A DNA stretch of 24,972 bases from Limnohabitans sp. GTDB taxonomy: Bacteria; Pseudomonadota; Gammaproteobacteria; Burkholderiales; Burkholderiaceae_C. Positions 23,419-24,972 of this stretch are shown here, in pieces; the stretch's first letter is position 1, and each line of letters begins with the position of its first letter. The DNA lies in contig SHXP01000004.1 in the NCBI GenBank assembly GCA_009693225.1, positions 1-24,972 of the forward strand, written 5' to 3'. The notes beneath the pieces were generated by a model. The model worked only from the letters and a program-made list of their open reading frames with translations. It was not told the DNA's origin and searched no databases. The translations under genes were made by a program, and so were the position numbers.

Positions 23419-24177
23419 ATGAACCAATTGGATATGCAAGGCCGCCATGCGGTGGTCACCGGCGGGGCCAGTGGCCTGGGCCTGGCTGTCGTGCAGCGCC
23501 TACTTCACTCGGGTGCGCGCGTCACCCTCTGGGACCACGACCAAAAGGGCATGGATAAAGCCGTATCCGATTTGCGTCATCAATGGCCTAAAGCCGCCAT
23601 CGAAGCGGTGCAGGTCAATCTGACACAGCATGCGCAGGTGGTGGATGCGGTCAAAAAGACGCTGGCACTGGCAGATGTGGATGCGCTGGTCAACAGCGCC
23701 GGTATCAGCGGCCCGAACATGAAAAGCTGGGACTACCCGCTGGACGACTGGCACAAGGTGTTCGACATCAATGTCAACGGTCTGTATTACTGCTGCCGCG
23801 AACTGGTGCCGCACATGAAGGCGCGCAACAAAGGCCGCATCGTCAATATCGCCTCTGTCGCCGGTAAGGACGGCAACCCGAATGCCAGCGCATACAGCGC
23901 CAGCAAAGCGGCCGTGATTGCACTGACCAAATCGATAGGCAAGGAACTCTCGGACACGGCCATTTGCGTCAACTGTGTCACTCCGGCGGCTGTCAAGACA
24001 CCGATCTTTGATCAACTCACGCCCGAGCATATACAGTTCATGTTGAGCAAAATCCCGATGGGACGTTTTGGCACACCCGATGAAATCGCCGCCATGGTGG
24101 CCTGGTTGTGCACCGATGATTGTTCTTTTTCCACCGGCGCCACTTTCGATTTGTCCGGCGGCCGATCCACTTATTGA
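23419..24177 (+). CDS. Short-chain dehydrogenase/reductase, probable 2-keto-3-deoxy-L-sugar-acid dehydrogenase
   Basis: Classical SDR of 252 aa. The coenzyme motif TGGASGLG is at 14-21, and Asp39 at the end of beta-2 (LWDHD) points to NAD rather than NADP. NSAG is at 92-95, with catalytic Ser146, Tyr159 and Lys163 (SVAGK, then AYSASK). The gene is followed after 18 bases by a fumarylacetoacetate-hydrolase-family gene. That order is known from non-phosphorylative L-fucose and L-rhamnose degradation, where the SDR oxidises the 2-keto-3-deoxy acid and the hydrolase cleaves the 2,4-diketo product. The substrate is therefore inferred from context, not motif. The 97-base gap upstream contains TTGACG but no matching -10. 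Confidence 0.88.
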   Translation: MNQLDMQGRHAVVTGGASGLGLAVVQRLLHSGARVTLWDHDQKGMDKAVSDLRHQWPKAAIEAVQVNLTQHAQVVDAVKKTLALADVDALVNSAGISGPNMKSWDYPLDDWHKVFDINVNGLYYCCRELVPHMKARNKGRIVNIASVAGKDGNPNASAYSASKAAVIALTKSIGKELSDTAICVNCVTPAAVKTPIFDQLTPEHIQFMLSKIPMGRFGTPDEIAAMVAWLCTDDCSFSTGATFDLSGGRSTY

Positions 24178-24195
24178 TTTTTTTCAGGAGCACCC

Positions 24196-24972
24196 ATGAA
24201 ACTTGTACGTTACGGCGCAGTCGGCCGCGAAAAACCCGGTTTGATCGATGCCGACGGCAAATTACGCGATTTGTCCGGCGTCATCAAAGACATCACCCCC
24301 GAGCATTTGAGCGACAAAGAGCTGTCCAAACTGGCTCGCCTCAAAACATCCAATCTGCCGCGGGTGCGCGGCAAGCCGCGCATGGGTTGCCCGATCAGCC
24401 ATGCCGGCAAGTTCATTGCCATCGGTTTGAACTACGCCGACCACGCTGCCGAATCCAATCTGCCGGTGCCCAAAGAGCCGGTGGTGTTCATGAAGGCCAA
24501 CAGCTGCGTGCAAGGCCCGAACGACGACGTCATGCTGCCCAAGGGCTCGGTCAAGGCTGACTGGGAAGTCGAACTCGGCGTGATCATAGGCACGCGTGCC
24601 AGTTATGTGTCGCAGGCACGCGCGCTGGACTACGTGGCCGGTTATTGCACCATCAACGATGTGTCCGAGCGCGAGTTCCAACTCGAGCGCGGCATGACCT
24701 GGGACAAGGGCAAGGGCTGCGACACCTTCGGCCCCATCGGACCCTGGCTGGTCACGCGTGACGAAGTGCCGAAACCGCAGCGCCTGAACATGTGGCTGGA
24801 CGTCAACCGCGTGCGCATGCAAACCGGCAACACCAAAACCATGGTGTTCAATGTCGCCAAGCTGGTGAGCTATGTCAGCGAATTCATGACCCTGATGCCG
24901 GGTGACGTGATCACCACCGGCACGCCTCCGGGCGTCGGCATGGGCATGAAGAAAAACGGCAAGCCCGCCCCT
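24196..24972 (+). CDS. Fumarylacetoacetate hydrolase family protein, likely 2,4-diketo-3-deoxy-L-sugar-acid hydrolase (partial)
   Basis: The frame is open for 259 codons to the window end, with no stop. Family members of this type are about 280-285 aa, so roughly 20-25 residues are cut off. CAGGAG at 24185-24190 precedes the ATG by five bases. The metal site is visible: Glu124 and Glu126 in DWEVELGVIIG, and Asp155 in INDVSERE. GLNYADHAAES (78-88), KGCDTFGPIGPWLVT (173-187) and GDVITTGTPPGVG (236-248) match the subgroup that includes LRA6-type and L-fucose-pathway hydrolases. It probably works directly after the SDR encoded upstream, releasing pyruvate and a hydroxy acid. Ureidoglycolate lyase is an older annotation for similar proteins and seems less likely here. 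Confidence 0.85.
   Translation, partial: MKLVRYGAVGREKPGLIDADGKLRDLSGVIKDITPEHLSDKELSKLARLKTSNLPRVRGKPRMGCPISHAGKFIAIGLNYADHAAESNLPVPKEPVVFMKANSCVQGPNDDVMLPKGSVKADWEVELGVIIGTRASYVSQARALDYVAGYCTINDVSEREFQLERGMTWDKGKGCDTFGPIGPWLVTRDEVPKPQRLNMWLDVNRVRMQTGNTKTMVFNVAKLVSYVSEFMTLMPGDVITTGTPPGVGMGMKKNGKPAP

Noticed and set aside
1..24972. CRISPR array, tRNA, IS or prophage elements
   Set aside because: No regularly spaced repeats, cloverleaf sequences, transposase-like proteins, terminal repeats or attachment duplications were recognised on either strand by eye.

Overview
The window looks like a chromosomal segment of a betaproteobacterium, most likely order Burkholderiales. The evidence is a GC-rich coding style with short AT-rich promoters, a type III pantothenate kinase (coaX), an argB-slmA pair, a phasin with a PhaD-like regulator, and a short H-NS-type protein with the C-terminal motif usual in that group. 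Genus cannot be read from the sequence. No tRNA, rRNA, CRISPR array, intact IS element or phage gene was seen. Bases 1-148 hold no gene I can support.

Layout. (1) 149-9615 is a peptide/amide uptake and hydrolysis module. A divergent amidase on the minus strand faces a tightly packed plus-strand operon: periplasmic binding protein, two Dpp/Opp-type permeases, a fused double ATPase, an MlrC-like M81 metallohydrolase and a second amidase. (2) 9665-12485 holds coaX and a convergent molybdopterin oxidoreductase whose 3' ends overlap. (3) 12569-12990 is a decayed toxin-antitoxin locus (Txe/YoeB-like toxin, CopG-like antitoxin). (4) 13130-14320 is an M20 amidohydrolase. (5) 14392-15472 (minus) is a phasin plus PhaD-like TetR regulator operon for polyhydroxyalkanoate granules. 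(6) 15556-21230 is a surface-polysaccharide block: an RfaH/NusG-like antiterminator, an UppS-type prenyltransferase, a NYN-domain nuclease-like protein, and the dTDP-L-rhamnose genes in the order rfbB-D-A-C. (7) 21217-21588 (minus) is an H-NS family protein behind an extremely AT-rich intergenic region. (8) 21787-23321 is argB-slmA. (9) 23419 to the window end is a short-chain dehydrogenase followed by a fumarylacetoacetate-hydrolase-family gene cut by the window edge, a pairing seen in non-phosphorylative L-fucose/L-rhamnose catabolism.

How the genes fit together. Block 1 is a self-contained route: capture an oligopeptide-like or amide-bearing compound, import it and hydrolyse it in the cytoplasm. 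Block 6 reads as an elongation factor for a long polysaccharide transcript, a lipid-carrier synthase and a complete nucleotide-sugar pathway; no glycosyltransferases are in view. The less ordinary parts are the M81/amidase transporter module, the NYN protein translationally coupled to rfbB, the toxin-antitoxin relic and two candidate operators. I found no clear sign of a wholly new defence or mobile system.
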